A stretch of 16,104 bases of DNA from an uncultured Dokdonella sp. Its GTDB lineage: Bacteria > Pseudomonadota > Gammaproteobacteria > Xanthomonadales > Rhodanobacteraceae. Location of the stretch: assembly GCA_934526015.1 (NCBI GenBank), contig CAKSZY010000038.1, positions 1 through 16,104 of the forward strand. The letters are read 5' to 3'. Under the pieces are notes generated by a model that worked only from the letters and a program-made list of their open reading frames with translations, made no database searches and was not told where the DNA came from. This document shows positions 1 through 8,241 of this stretch, one piece after another. Position numbers and translations under genes: made by a program. Every line of letters begins with the position of its first letter. The stretch's first letter is position 1.

Positions 1-81
1 ACTATCAACAGCAGCGTGAGTTCGCCATGGCGGCGTGACTCACACCAACGAGTCTCCGAGATTCCCGGGGCGATTCATGGC

Positions 82-253
82 GACGGGGAGAAGGTGCGGC
101 GGCAGCCGCGGATGAGGGGTGCTTTCGAGCTTCTTCCGCAACAGCCGATGAAGCAGCGCTCGCGCACGGCTGCAGCGTCAATCGCACTCCACCTCCCACG
201 GCCCCTCATCCGGTGCTGCCGCACCACCTTCTCCCCGCTGCGCGGGGCGAAGG
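82..253. repeat. Intergenic hairpin repeat, copy A (172 bp)
   Basis: This unit is repeated 246 bp further on at 328-499 with the same length and only scattered substitutions, concentrated in the middle. Its two ends are inverted copies of each other: the first 36 bases or so (from about 81) pair with a segment near 204-239 at about 32 of 36 positions, so the unit can fold into a long imperfect hairpin. At its right end (233-247) is a small hairpin, CCCCGC-TGC-GCGGGG. There is no credible coding content; the open frames crossing it are low-complexity Arg/Ala/Pro translations. From memory, repeats of this composition are dispersed between genes in Xanthomonadales genomes. Confidence 0.85.
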
Positions 254-312
254 GACGGCTGGCGTCGTCGCAAGAATGCAAGGCTGAACTCTGGAGAAAG
301 CGCATGCTGGTC

Positions 313-340
313 CCTTCTCCCCGTCGCGACGGGGAGAAGG
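313..340. repeat. Perfect 28-bp palindrome at the start of repeat copy B
   Basis: The 28 bases are exactly self-complementary about the centre at 326/327 (core CCCCGTCGCGACGGGG), with flanks CCTTCT and AGAAGG. The right half is the left end of repeat copy B. The equivalent position in front of copy A does not show the full palindrome, so the left half is probably the end of another repeat unit abutting copy B head to head. Confidence 0.85.
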
Positions 341-499
341 TGCGGCGGCAGCCGCGGATGAGGGGCGCTTTCGGGCTTCTTCCGCAACAGCCGATGAAGT
401 GGCGCTCACGCACGGCTGCAATGGCGACCCCGCCCCACCTCCCACGGCCCCTCATCCGGTGCTGCCGCACCACCTTCTCCCCGCTGCGCGGGGCGAAGG
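328..499. repeat. Intergenic hairpin repeat, copy B (172 bp)
   Basis: Second copy of the unit at 82-253, in direct orientation. The terminal arms and the CCCCGC-TGC-GCGGGG hairpin (479-493) are unchanged, while the central part around 395-435 differs from copy A. Conservation of arms over the middle is what would be expected if the folded ends are the functional or mobilised part. The 74 bp between the copies share no obvious similarity with either unit apart from the palindrome at 313-340. Confidence 0.85.
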
Positions 500-679
500 A
501 ACCCGCATGCGGTTCTCGAGATTGCTGCGATCTCGCGCAAGAAGGCGGAGCAGCGGAGCGAGCTCCGCTCTACGAAAGCATGCAAGCGTGCGGGCTCTTG
601 TAGAGCCAAGCCTGCTCGGCTGAAGCCTTGACCGAAGGCGCACGAGCAGCGGAGCAAGGTCTGGTGGTGAAGTGCGGCC
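500..679. other. Gene-free stretch downstream of prfA with small inverted repeats
   Basis: No credible gene is visible. The stretch holds a tight inverted repeat AGCGGAGC-GA-GCTCCGCT (552-569) and a wider one, GCTCTAC (567-573) with GTAGAGC (600-606). The run AGCAGCGGAGCAAGG near 643-657 resembles the 551-560 region again. Together with the two 172-bp repeats this makes 1-679 a non-coding repeat cluster. The gene prmC, which usually follows prfA, is not here. No clear U-tailed terminator for prfA is seen. Confidence 0.6.
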
Positions 680-1762
<1,083 letters not shown>

Positions 1763-1891
1763 CGGCATTCCGGGCCGCATCCCCGCGGCGCGCGCATGAT
1801 ACGCGAGCCGCCGCACGCCCATGACTTCATGGACGGGCGCTGCCGGTCGGCTTGTCTAGAATGGCCATCCCGCCCCGCAGGAAGTTCCCCC
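1763..1891. promoter_or_regulatory. Divergent promoter region prfA / M16 operon with a central dyad
   Basis: Reading left, a TATCAT -10-like hexamer (complement of 1796-1801) lies 34 bases before the prfA ATG, but has no good -35. Reading right, TAGAAT at 1857-1862 is a good -10 for the M16 operon, 29 bases before its ATG, again with a poor -35. Between them is the dyad CCATGA-CT-TCATGG (1819-1832), placed so that a bound protein could affect either promoter. The -10 boxes are direct observations; promoter and operator roles are inference. Confidence 0.4.
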
Positions 1892-3280
1892 ATGTGCAAG
1901 CGTGCGATTTCCTGGGTGCTCGCCCTGGCCTTGCCGACGTCGGCGCTGGCTGCCGACGGCGACCGCGACCGCTGGCAGTTGCCGGTGGCGGTGAAGACGC
2001 TCGACAACGGCCTGACCGTCGTCGTCAGCGAAGACCGCACCTCGCCGACGATCGGCGTCAGTGTCGTCTACCACGTCGGCATGCGCCTCGAACCGAAGGG
2101 CCGCACCGGCTTCGCCCACCTGTTCGAGCACCTCATGTTCCAGGGAACGCCGGAGGCGCCGAAGGGCGTGTTCGACCGCGTCATCAGCGGCGGTGGCGGT
2201 TTCAACAACGGTTCCACCCGCGGCGACTACACGAATTACATCGAGACCGCGCCGGTCTCCGCGCTCGAGCCGATCCTCTGGCTCGAGGCCGACCGCATGA
2301 AGACGCTCGACTTCTCGGCGGAGAACCTCAAGAACCAGCAGGACGTGGTCAAGGAAGAGATCCGCGTCAACGTGCAGAACCGGCCCTACGGCCTGTTCTT
2401 CTGGGACGGCCTCAATGCGCTGGCCTTCTCGAAGTGGGAGAACAACCACGACGGCTACGGCAGCTTCACCGACCTCGAGAACGCGAAGCTCGACGACGTG
2501 CGCGCGTTCCACCGCGACTTCTACGGCCCGAACAACGCGGTCATCGCGATCGCCGGCGATGTCGAGGCGGACGCGGTGTTCGCCCTCGCCGAAAAGTACT
2601 TCGGCGGCATCGCCCGGCGCGCGGTGCCGACGGGTACCGACGTCGACGAGCCGCTCAACACGAAGGAAAAACGCGAGAAGCAGACCGACGCATTGGCCCA
2701 GGTGCCGGCGTTCGCGGCCGGCTGGAAGATGCCCGCGCGCGGCAGCGCCGACCACGCGCCGATGGCCGTGCTCGCCCAGGTGCTCGTCGGCGACACCGCC
2801 TCGCGCCTCTACCAGGGCCTGGTCAAGGGTCGCGAGCAGGTGCTCAACATCGACGGCGGGCTCAACTGGCCGCTCGGCGATGCCTGGGACTACGACGGTC
2901 CGACCCAGTTCGTGCTGTTCGGCCTGTACAAGCCGAACGCGTCGATGGATGCGATCCTCGTCGCCATCGACGAGGAAATCGCGCGCGTGGCGAAGGACGG
3001 CGTAGACGCGGCCACCCTGGCCCGCGTGAAGACGAAGATGATCGCCGATTACTACAACGGCCTCGATGCCTTCATCTCGCGCGCCGACGCGCTGGCCAAG
3101 GCGCAGGTGCTGTGGGGCGATGCGACGGTCGTCAACCGCGTGCCGGGCTGGATCGATGCAGTGGCCAGCGACGACATCCGGCGGGTTGCCGCCAAGTATC
3201 TGGTCGCCGCCAACCGCGTCGCCATCGACCGCGTGCCAGCCGTTGTCGCGGCGCCGTCCGCCGCTCCGGAACAGAAGTGA
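1892..3280 (+). CDS. Secreted M16 family zinc metallopeptidase, catalytic subunit
   Basis: M16B peptidases degrade or process peptides in a closed chamber formed by two half-shells. This 462-residue product carries the inverted zinc motif HLFEH at residues 76-80, with the distal acidic ligand in the KEEIR segment about 75 residues later (E155/E156). The metal site therefore looks intact. Residues 1-20 form a signal peptide (KR, a hydrophobic run, ALA before ADGD), placing it in the periplasm. The C-terminal half is an M16 inactive-fold domain; its equivalent of the substrate-binding R/Y region looks degenerate (VKGREQVLN). The start at 1892 has AGGAAG about 8 bases upstream, whereas the frame stays open much further upstream without coding character. 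It lies 8 bases before the second M16 gene, so the two are probably translated together. The physiological substrate is unknown. Confidence 0.93.
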   Translation: MCKRAISWVLALALPTSALAADGDRDRWQLPVAVKTLDNGLTVVVSEDRTSPTIGVSVVYHVGMRLEPKGRTGFAHLFEHLMFQGTPEAPKGVFDRVISGGGGFNNGSTRGDYTNYIETAPVSALEPILWLEADRMKTLDFSAENLKNQQDVVKEEIRVNVQNRPYGLFFWDGLNALAFSKWENNHDGYGSFTDLENAKLDDVRAFHRDFYGPNNAVIAIAGDVEADAVFALAEKYFGGIARRAVPTGTDVDEPLNTKEKREKQTDALAQVPAFAAGWKMPARGSADHAPMAVLAQVLVGDTASRLYQGLVKGREQVLNIDGGLNWPLGDAWDYDGPTQFVLFGLYKPNASMDAILVAIDEEIARVAKDGVDAATLARVKTKMIADYYNGLDAFISRADALAKAQVLWGDATVVNRVPGWIDAVASDDIRRVAAKYLVAANRVAIDRVPAVVAAPSAAPEQK

Positions 3281-3288
3281 GGCCGCCG

Positions 3289-4701
3289 ATGAAGACCCTG
3301 ACGCTTTCCCTTGCCCTGCTGTGCACCGGCAGCCTTGCCGTCGGCGCATCGGCCGCCGAGCCGTTCGTGCCGAAAGACATGCCGAAGTACGGCGCCGACA
3401 AGCCCCTGCCGGTCCCCGAGATTGCCAGGAAGACGCTCGCCAACGGCCTGGTCGTGTGGGTGCTGCCGCGTACCGGCGGCAACCCGAAGGTCGACCTCGT
3501 GCTCGCCGTGCGCGGCGGCAAGGCGGCCGATCCGCGCGAGCGCCCGGCGATGTCGGACCTGCTGGCCGACCTCCTCGTCGAGGGCACGCCGAGCCGCAGC
3601 TCGGCGCGCATCGCCGAAGAACTGCAGGCGCTCGGTGCCACCCTTGCCGCGAATGCCGGCAACGAGGGCATCAGCCTGCGCGCGGCCGGCATCGCCTCCG
3701 CTGCCGAGGCGCTGACCCTGCTGCTCGCCGACGTCGCCCGCCATGCCGAATTCCCGGCGGCCGAGATCGAGCTGGCCAGGGGCAATGCGCTGCAGGCACT
3801 GAAGGCCGCCGAGGCCGAACCCGACTACCAGGCCGGACAAGCCTTCGACGGCGCCGTCTATGGCGACCACCCGTACGCACGCTCGCGGCCGACCGAGGGG
3901 TCGATCAAGGGCACCGATCGCGCGGCCCTCGTCGCCGCGCACGCGGCGCGCTTCCGTCCCGACCGCGCCCTGCTGGTGATCGCCGGGCCGATCACCGCCG
4001 AACGCGGTTTTGCCGTCGCCGACAAGGCATTCGGCGACTGGAAGGCGAGCGGCAAGGCGATCGCCGACACGCCGCCGGCGAAGGCGGATCGTCCGCCGCA
4101 GCGCGTCTTCGTCGAACGTGCCGGCAGCGTGCAGTCGGCCGTGCGCATCGGTCGCCCGGCCTTCGTCGCCGGCAGCGCCGACGAAATTCCGGCGACGATC
4201 GCCAACGCGGTGCTCGGTGGTGATTTCTCCAGCCGCCTGTCGCGCGTACTGCGCGAAGAGAAGGGATACACCTACGGCGCCTACAGCGGTTTCTCGGCAT
4301 ACCGGGTCGGTGGCGCGTTCGTGGCCTCCGCCGACGTGCGCAACGAAGTCACCGGCGCCGCCGTCGGCGAGTTCCGCAAGCAGATGCAGGGGCTGGTCGA
4401 CACGCCGGTCGAGGCCGAGGAGCTGACCCGCGCGAAGCGTTCGACCGCGGGCAGCTACCTGTTCCGCAACCAGTTGCAGGGCGCGGTCGCCGCCTCGCTG
4501 GCGAACGGCTGGCTGCTCGGCCGCCCGCCCGAATACCTCGGCGAGTTCGTCGGCCGCACCAACCAGGTCACCGCGGCCGAAGTGCAGGCGATCGCGAGGA
4601 AGTACTTCGATCCGGATCAGCTCAGCATCGTCGTGGTCGGCGACAAGGCCGTGGCGGCGCAGCTCGAGCCGTTCGGAAAATTCGCTGCGAAAGCCGACTA
4701 G
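3289..4701 (+). CDS. Secreted M16 family protein, non-catalytic partner subunit
   Basis: 470 residues, with signal peptide MKTLTLSLALLCTGSLAVGASA cleaved before AEPF. It aligns with the M16 fold, but where the catalytic subunit has HLFEH this protein has DLLAD (residues 90-94), so all three zinc-site residues are lost. The second domain keeps the conserved stretch LSRVLREEKGYTYG (about 316-330), whose Arg and Tyr bind substrate in M16 enzymes. Its neighbour has the reverse pattern. The pair thus looks like the known split M16B heterodimers, in which one chain supplies zinc chemistry and the other supplies substrate binding; the Sphingomonas Sph2681/Sph2682 pair is the precedent I recall. A GAGG sits in front of the ATG, overlapping the end of the first gene. 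The last base of the stop codon is the first base of the cloverleaf element. Confidence 0.92.
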   Translation: MKTLTLSLALLCTGSLAVGASAAEPFVPKDMPKYGADKPLPVPEIARKTLANGLVVWVLPRTGGNPKVDLVLAVRGGKAADPRERPAMSDLLADLLVEGTPSRSSARIAEELQALGATLAANAGNEGISLRAAGIASAAEALTLLLADVARHAEFPAAEIELARGNALQALKAAEAEPDYQAGQAFDGAVYGDHPYARSRPTEGSIKGTDRAALVAAHAARFRPDRALLVIAGPITAERGFAVADKAFGDWKASGKAIADTPPAKADRPPQRVFVERAGSVQSAVRIGRPAFVAGSADEIPATIANAVLGGDFSSRLSRVLREEKGYTYGAYSGFSAYRVGGAFVASADVRNEVTGAAVGEFRKQMQGLVDTPVEAEELTRAKRSTAGSYLFRNQLQGAVAASLANGWLLGRPPEYLGEFVGRTNQVTAAEVQAIARKYFDPDQLSIVVVGDKAVAAQLEPFGKFAAKAD

Positions 4702-4985
4702 GGATGTTCTGAACAAGTCTGCACATGCGTCACCGCACTGCCTGCGCGCAGATCAAGGCGGGGCGACGAAGGCAGACTGGACGTCTGTCGAGTCGACCCG
4801 CCGCGGAGCTGCGCGCAGGCAGTGCGGCCCCAACTGCTTGAATCCAATGACGGGGTGATGTCCACGAGGCCCTCCCGCCGGCGCGCGCGGCTTGCCCAGG
4901 CAACCCGCCTCAGCGGCGCCACGCACACCACCGGGCGAGCCTCGTGGACATCATGCCGCATGCGCAGACTTGTTCAGAATATCCC
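4701..4985. repeat. 285-bp element with nested inverted repeats (cloverleaf / three-way junction fold)
   Basis: The outer arms 4701-4729 and 4957-4985 are inverted repeats matching at 27 of 29 positions (start GGGATGTTCTGAACAAGTC). Inside lie two further hairpins. Arm A has a perfect 19-bp stem, 4733-4751 with 4809-4827, continued by 4757-4766 with 4793-4802 (9 of 10) and capped by CAGAC/GTCTG at 4773-4787. Arm B has a 15-bp stem, 4856-4870 with 4939-4953, continued by 4880-4884 with 4916-4920, and capped by 4887-4895 with 4900-4908 around a CCAG loop. A short CCCC/GGGG pairing (4828-4831 with 4852-4855) sits between the arms. Most bases can be paired. No protein gene is credible inside, and no target-site duplication is visible. 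A non-autonomous mobile element or a structured RNA are the main alternatives. Confidence 0.85.
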
Positions 4986-4991
4986 TGGACG

Positions 4992-5017
4992 CCTGCAGGG
5001 TCCTTCGATCCTGCAGG
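4992..5017. terminator. Strong hairpin between convergent M16 operon and pilR
   Basis: CCTGCAGG at 4992-4999 pairs with CCTGCAGG at 5010-5017, and the stem continues inward to 11 pairs including one G-T, closed by a CTTC loop. It lies between two converging genes, where a bidirectional terminator is expected. There is no U-rich tail on either strand, so intrinsic termination is not proven. Confidence 0.4.
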
Positions 5018-5060
5018 GATCCGCGATCGGGAATCGGGCCGGAATTGCGCCGACCCGGCC

Positions 5061-6494
5061 TCACTCGATGCCGAGTTTCTCCAGGCGGTAACGCAGCTGG
5101 CGCAGGGTCAGGCCGAGCTGGCGCGCCGCCGCGGTGCGGTTCCAGCGCGTGGCGTCGAGTGCCTTCATGATGACCGCGCGCTCGGTCTCGGCGACGGTGG
5201 CGGCGAGATCGCCGACATACGCCGAATCCGGCAGCATGTGGGCCGGTGCCTCGGTGGCCGGCGGTGGTGCCGGCGCCGGCGCCACCGCCGGCTGCAGGCT
5301 GCTGGTGTTGGCCCAGCGTTCGGCGTTTTCGCCGGTCACGCCGGGCGCACGCGCCACCAGGCGCAGGTCCTCGGCGCTGATCGTGCCGTTCTCGCACAGG
5401 GCGACGGCGCGCTCGAGCACGTTTTCGAGCTCGCGCACGTTGCCGGGGAAATCGTAGGCGAGCAGGGACTTCAAGGCATCGGGCGTCAGTCGCGCCGGTG
5501 TCGTGCCGGCTTCGCGACCGAGCCGCTCGAGCACGCGCCCGGCCAGCTTGGGGATGTCGTCGCGGCGTTCGCGCAGCGGCGGCACGCGCAGTTCGATGAC
5601 GTTGATGCGGTAGAACAGGTCCTGGCGGAAGGCGCCGAGGTCGACCAGCTTGGCGAGGTTCTTGTGCGTGGCGGAGAGGATGCGCACGTCGACCGGGACC
5701 TCGGCGCGCGCGCCGATCGGCCGCACGGCCTTTTCCTGGATCACGCGCAGCAGCTTGACCTGCATGTGCACCGGCAACTCGGCGACCTCGTCGAGGAACA
5801 GGGTGCCGCCGTGGGCGGCCTGGAACAGGCCTTCCTTGTCCGCATGGGCACCGGTGAAGCTGCCCTTCTTGTGGCCGAAGAACTCGCTCTCCATCAGCTC
5901 CGAAGGGATCGCGCCGCAGTTGACCGGCACGAACGGCGAGGCCGCGCGCGGGCCGAGTTCGTGGATCAGCCGCGCGACCAGCTCCTTGCCGACGCCGGAT
6001 TCGCCGGCGATGTAGACCGGCGCCTGGCTGCGCGCGACCTTGGCGATCGTGCCGCGCAGTTCGTTCATCGCCGCCGAGTCGCCGATCAGGCGCGACTGGC
6101 TGGCGTCGCCGGTCGAGCGCTTTTCCTCGGACAGCTTGAGTGCGGTCTGCACGAGCCGGCGCAGCACGTTGATGTCGACCGGCTTGGAGACGAAGTCGAA
6201 GGCGCCGGCCTTCAGCGCGACGACGGCGGCGTCGACGTTGCCGTAGGCGGTGATCATCGCCACCGGCGTTTCCGCGTAATTGGCGGCGATGTGCTCGATG
6301 ATGTCGTGACCGGTGCCGTCGGGCAGGCGCATGTCGGTGAAGCAGAGCGCATAGCGCTGCTCGGACAGGCGGGTCTTGGCTTCGGTGACGGTGGCCGCCG
6401 TCTCGACGATGAGGCCCATGCGGCCGAGTGTCAGGGTCAACAGCTCGCGGATGTCGCGTTCGTCGTCGATAACCAGTGCGTAGTGCTTGCTCAT
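5061..6494 (-). CDS. pilR: PilR-like sigma-54-dependent response regulator (NtrC family)
   Basis: A 477-residue transcription activator. The receiver domain (about 1-120) has acidic D10/D11, the phosphorylated D54 in FTDMRLPDG, and K104. The AAA+ domain has Walker A GESGVGKE (164-171), the sigma-54 contact loop GSFTGA (211-216) and Walker B GGTLFLDE (229-236). A Pro/Ala-rich linker leads to a Fis-type helix-turn-helix ending [16 protein letters not shown] sequence and [11 protein letters not shown]. The [18 protein letters not shown] and [12 protein letters not shown] stretches and the C-terminus agree closely with PilR, which activates type IV pilin transcription when phosphorylated by PilS. 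I chose the ATG at 6494 because the receiver begins [12 protein letters not shown] and GGGAAGG lies upstream. No pilS or pilA neighbour is present, so the assignment rests on sequence resemblance; another NtrC-family regulator of the same subgroup is possible. Confidence 0.87.
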   Translation of the reverse strand: MSKHYALVIDDERDIRELLTLTLGRMGLIVETAATVTEAKTRLSEQRYALCFTDMRLPDGTGHDIIEHIAANYAETPVAMITAYGNVDAAVVALKAGAFDFVSKPVDINVLRRLVQTALKLSEEKRSTGDASQSRLIGDSAAMNELRGTIAKVARSQAPVYIAGESGVGKELVARLIHELGPRAASPFVPVNCGAIPSELMESEFFGHKKGSFTGAHADKEGLFQAAHGGTLFLDEVAELPVHMQVKLLRVIQEKAVRPIGARAEVPVDVRILSATHKNLAKLVDLGAFRQDLFYRINVIELRVPPLRERRDDIPKLAGRVLERLGREAGTTPARLTPDALKSLLAYDFPGNVRELENVLERAVALCENGTISAEDLRLVARAPGVTGENAERWANTSSLQPAVAPAPAPPPATEAPAHMLPDSAYVGDLAATVAETERAVIMKALDATRWNRTAAARQLGLTLRQLRYRLEKLGIE

Positions 6495-6528
6495 GCCTTC
6501 CCGGGGTGAGGGGTGAGCCATCTGGCCA

Positions 6529-6557
6529 AGGGTAAGGATGTTGCGGTCAATACTCAA
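6529..6557 (-). promoter_or_regulatory. Predicted sigma-70-type promoter of pilR
   Basis: On the minus strand TTGAGT (6552-6557) and TACCCT (6529-6534) are separated by 17 bases, and transcription would start some 25-30 bases before the pilR ATG. Match is partial at both boxes. A sigma-54 site was looked for here and not found with correct spacing. Confidence 0.4.
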
Positions 6558-6784
6558 TTCCATTCGGCCAGCGCAGCGCTGCCCGGCTGCCCGGCGGGAT
6601 CGGCGATGGCGAACCGCAAGCGTGCCGGGATGCGATGAAACCCCGCCGGGACCGCCGCTGCCGATGCCGGCCGGCATGGAAATCAATCAGTTGGACAGTG
6701 ACGCAAGAGCGGAATCGCTCGCGTCATCGGCGATGACGGGCCGGTGGTGGGCAGGAGTCCAGCGGAGCGCGGGTGCGTCGAAGC
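6558..6784. other. hemA-pilR intergenic region with several dyads
   Basis: No gene is visible. An inverted repeat CCCGGCGGG (6590-6598) with CCCGCCGGG (6642-6650) and a perfect palindrome ATGCCGGCCGGCAT (6664-6677) occupy the middle. Closest to hemA, GACGC-AA-GAGCG-GAAT-CGCTC-GCGTC (6700-6725) forms a good hairpin on either strand and is the best candidate for a hemA transcription stop, though it lacks a U-run. Confidence 0.45.
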
Positions 6785-8068
6785 TCAGCCGGATTCGTCC
6801 GCCGAAGGCGATTCGCGATCGGTGGTGGTGAACAGGCGTTCGGCCGAACGCAGCAGTTCGATGTCGCCGCGCAGGGCGGCCGCGCGCAGGTTGGCGCTCG
6901 GCGCGTGCAAGAGGCGGTTGGTCAGCGTGTGGGCGAGGAAGTCGAGGGTTTCCTCGGCCGGGCGGCCGCGGGCGAGCATGGCGCGTGCACGCGCCAGCAC
7001 TTCGTCGCGGCTGAGCTCGGCCTCGCGGCGCAGCCCGCCGACCGGATTGCGCAGGTCGAGCGCGCGCCACCAGCCCATGAAGTGCTCGACCGAGAGCTCG
7101 ATCATCGCCTCGGCCTCGCGGGCGGCCTGCTGGCGCGAGCGCAGGTTCTCGTCGATGACCTCGCGCAGGTCGTCGATGGTGTAGAGGAAGATGTCGTCGA
7201 GTTCAGCGACCGTGGCTTCGATGTCGCGCGGCACGGCGATGTCGACGAGGAACATCGGCCGGCGCCGGCGCTGGCCGATCGCGCCGGCGACCATTGCCCG
7301 GGTCAGCACGGGATCCTGGGCGGCGGTCGAGGAGATGACGATGTCGGCCTCGGCGAGGTGGCGTTCGAGGTCGGACAGGGCGATCGCGTACCCGCCGAAG
7401 CGGCTGGCCAGTGCTTGCGCATTGTCGAGCGTGCGATTGGCGACGATCAGGCGGCGCACGCGCGCCTCGGTCAGGTGGCGGGCGGCGAGTTCGATCGTCT
7501 CGCCGGCACCGACCAGCAGCACGCAGGCATCGGCGAGATTGGCGAACACGCGCTCGGCCAGGCGCACGGCGGTGAATGCGACCGACACCGTGCTGGTGCC
7601 GATACGGGTGTCCGAACGCACGCGCTTGGCCACGGCGAAGGTGTTCTGGAACAGCCGCTCGAGGGGCGCGTCGAGCGCGCGCGCCTCGCGGGCGAGGGTG
7701 TAGGCGTCCTTGACCTGGCCGAGGATCTGCGGCTCGCCGAGCACCATCGACTCGAGCCCCGTCGCCACCCGGAACAGGTGACGCACGGCGTCGGCATCGT
7801 GGTAGCGATAGGTGAATTCGTCTAGGTTCGAGCCGGTCAGCTGGCGATGCCGGTGCAGCCACTCGAACGGAGAAGCCTCGGCGCCGGCTTCGACGTTGCA
7901 GTAGAGCTCGGTGCGGTTGCAGGTCGACAGGATCGCCGCTTCGCGCACGCCGGGCTGGGTGATGAGCTGGCCGAGCGCCGGCGCGGTGTGCTCGGGCGCG
8001 AAGGCCACGCGTTCGCGCAGCGACACCGGCGCTGAAAGGTGGTTGAGTCCGAGAGCGATCAGGGCCAT
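6785..8068 (-). CDS. hemA: Glutamyl-tRNA reductase
   Basis: Reduces glutamyl-tRNA(Glu) with NADPH to glutamate-1-semialdehyde, the first committed step of the C5 route to haem. The 427-residue product has the catalytic cysteine C50 in STCNRTELY, the family signature RHLFRVATGLESMVLGEPQILGQVK-like region at 96-120, the NADPH-binding GAGETIEL (187-194), and the C-terminal helical dimerisation domain. I chose the ATG at 8068 because the product then starts MALIALGLNHLSAPVSLRER as in the family; the 28 residues encoded upstream do not fit. There is no recognisable Shine-Dalgarno before this ATG, which is unusual for a housekeeping gene and may mean a short or leaderless mRNA. It is divergent from lbcA. 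Downstream on the same strand comes pilR rather than the usual prfA. Confidence 0.97.
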   Translation of the reverse strand: MALIALGLNHLSAPVSLRERVAFAPEHTAPALGQLITQPGVREAAILSTCNRTELYCNVEAGAEASPFEWLHRHRQLTGSNLDEFTYRYHDADAVRHLFRVATGLESMVLGEPQILGQVKDAYTLAREARALDAPLERLFQNTFAVAKRVRSDTRIGTSTVSVAFTAVRLAERVFANLADACVLLVGAGETIELAARHLTEARVRRLIVANRTLDNAQALASRFGGYAIALSDLERHLAEADIVISSTAAQDPVLTRAMVAGAIGQRRRRPMFLVDIAVPRDIEATVAELDDIFLYTIDDLREVIDENLRSRQQAAREAEAMIELSVEHFMGWWRALDLRNPVGGLRREAELSRDEVLARARAMLARGRPAEETLDFLAHTLTNRLLHAPSANLRAAALRGDIELLRSAERLFTTTDRESPSADESG

Positions 8069-8241
8069 GCGTGCGAAATCGGCTAAGCTTGCCCGTGAAC
8101 GAACAGGTGCGCGACGGGTGGCGGCGAAGCCGGTCCCGGATGCAGGCCCCACCCGCGGGTGGTGCGGTGCAATCGCACCGGATTGTGCGGTCGCCTCCCC
8201 GCGAGTTCAAGCAAGTCCCGGATTCCGAAGGTGCTCCGCGC
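8069..8241. promoter_or_regulatory. Divergent hemA / lbcA control region with palindromes
   Basis: The 173 bp between the two starts contain a perfect palindrome CCACCCGCGGGTGG (8149-8162), followed three bases later by the hairpin CGGTGC-AATC-GCACCG (8165-8180). I cannot assign -10/-35 boxes with confidence on either strand. The dyads could be operators or a leader hairpin of the lbcA message; this is inference. Confidence 0.4.

Noticed and set aside
82..499. Possible CRISPR array from the repeated units
   Set aside because: Only two units, 172 bp long with internal inverted repeats and one 74-bp gap; no short regular repeat-spacer pattern and no cas genes.
16..657. Several overlapping small open frames on both strands
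   Set aside because: They translate the duplicated hairpin repeats and show only repetitive Arg/Pro/Ala/Ser content.
1856..3349. Long minus-strand open frame (497 codons) opposite the first M16 gene
   Set aside because: Its translation is Arg/Val/Asp/Gly-rich with no family resemblance; it mirrors the codon bias of the real gene on the plus strand in GC-rich DNA.
3052..4716. Minus-strand open frame of 554 codons opposite the second M16 gene
   Set aside because: Same antisense shadow effect; no ribosome binding site, no recognisable domain, and the plus-strand gene has a signal peptide and family motifs.
4690..4995. Insertion sequence with transposase
   Set aside because: The inverted-repeat element is too short for a transposase, has no credible frame, and shows no target-site duplication (flanks CTA and TGG differ).
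4698..5170. Small open frames crossing the cloverleaf element
   Set aside because: The frames run through nested inverted repeats, lack ribosome binding sites and have no recognisable domain; structure explains the sequence better than coding.
6495..6686. N-terminal extension of the pilR product
   Set aside because: The extra residues have no similarity to receiver domains, and the ATG at 6494 has a good Shine-Dalgarno and the exact family start.
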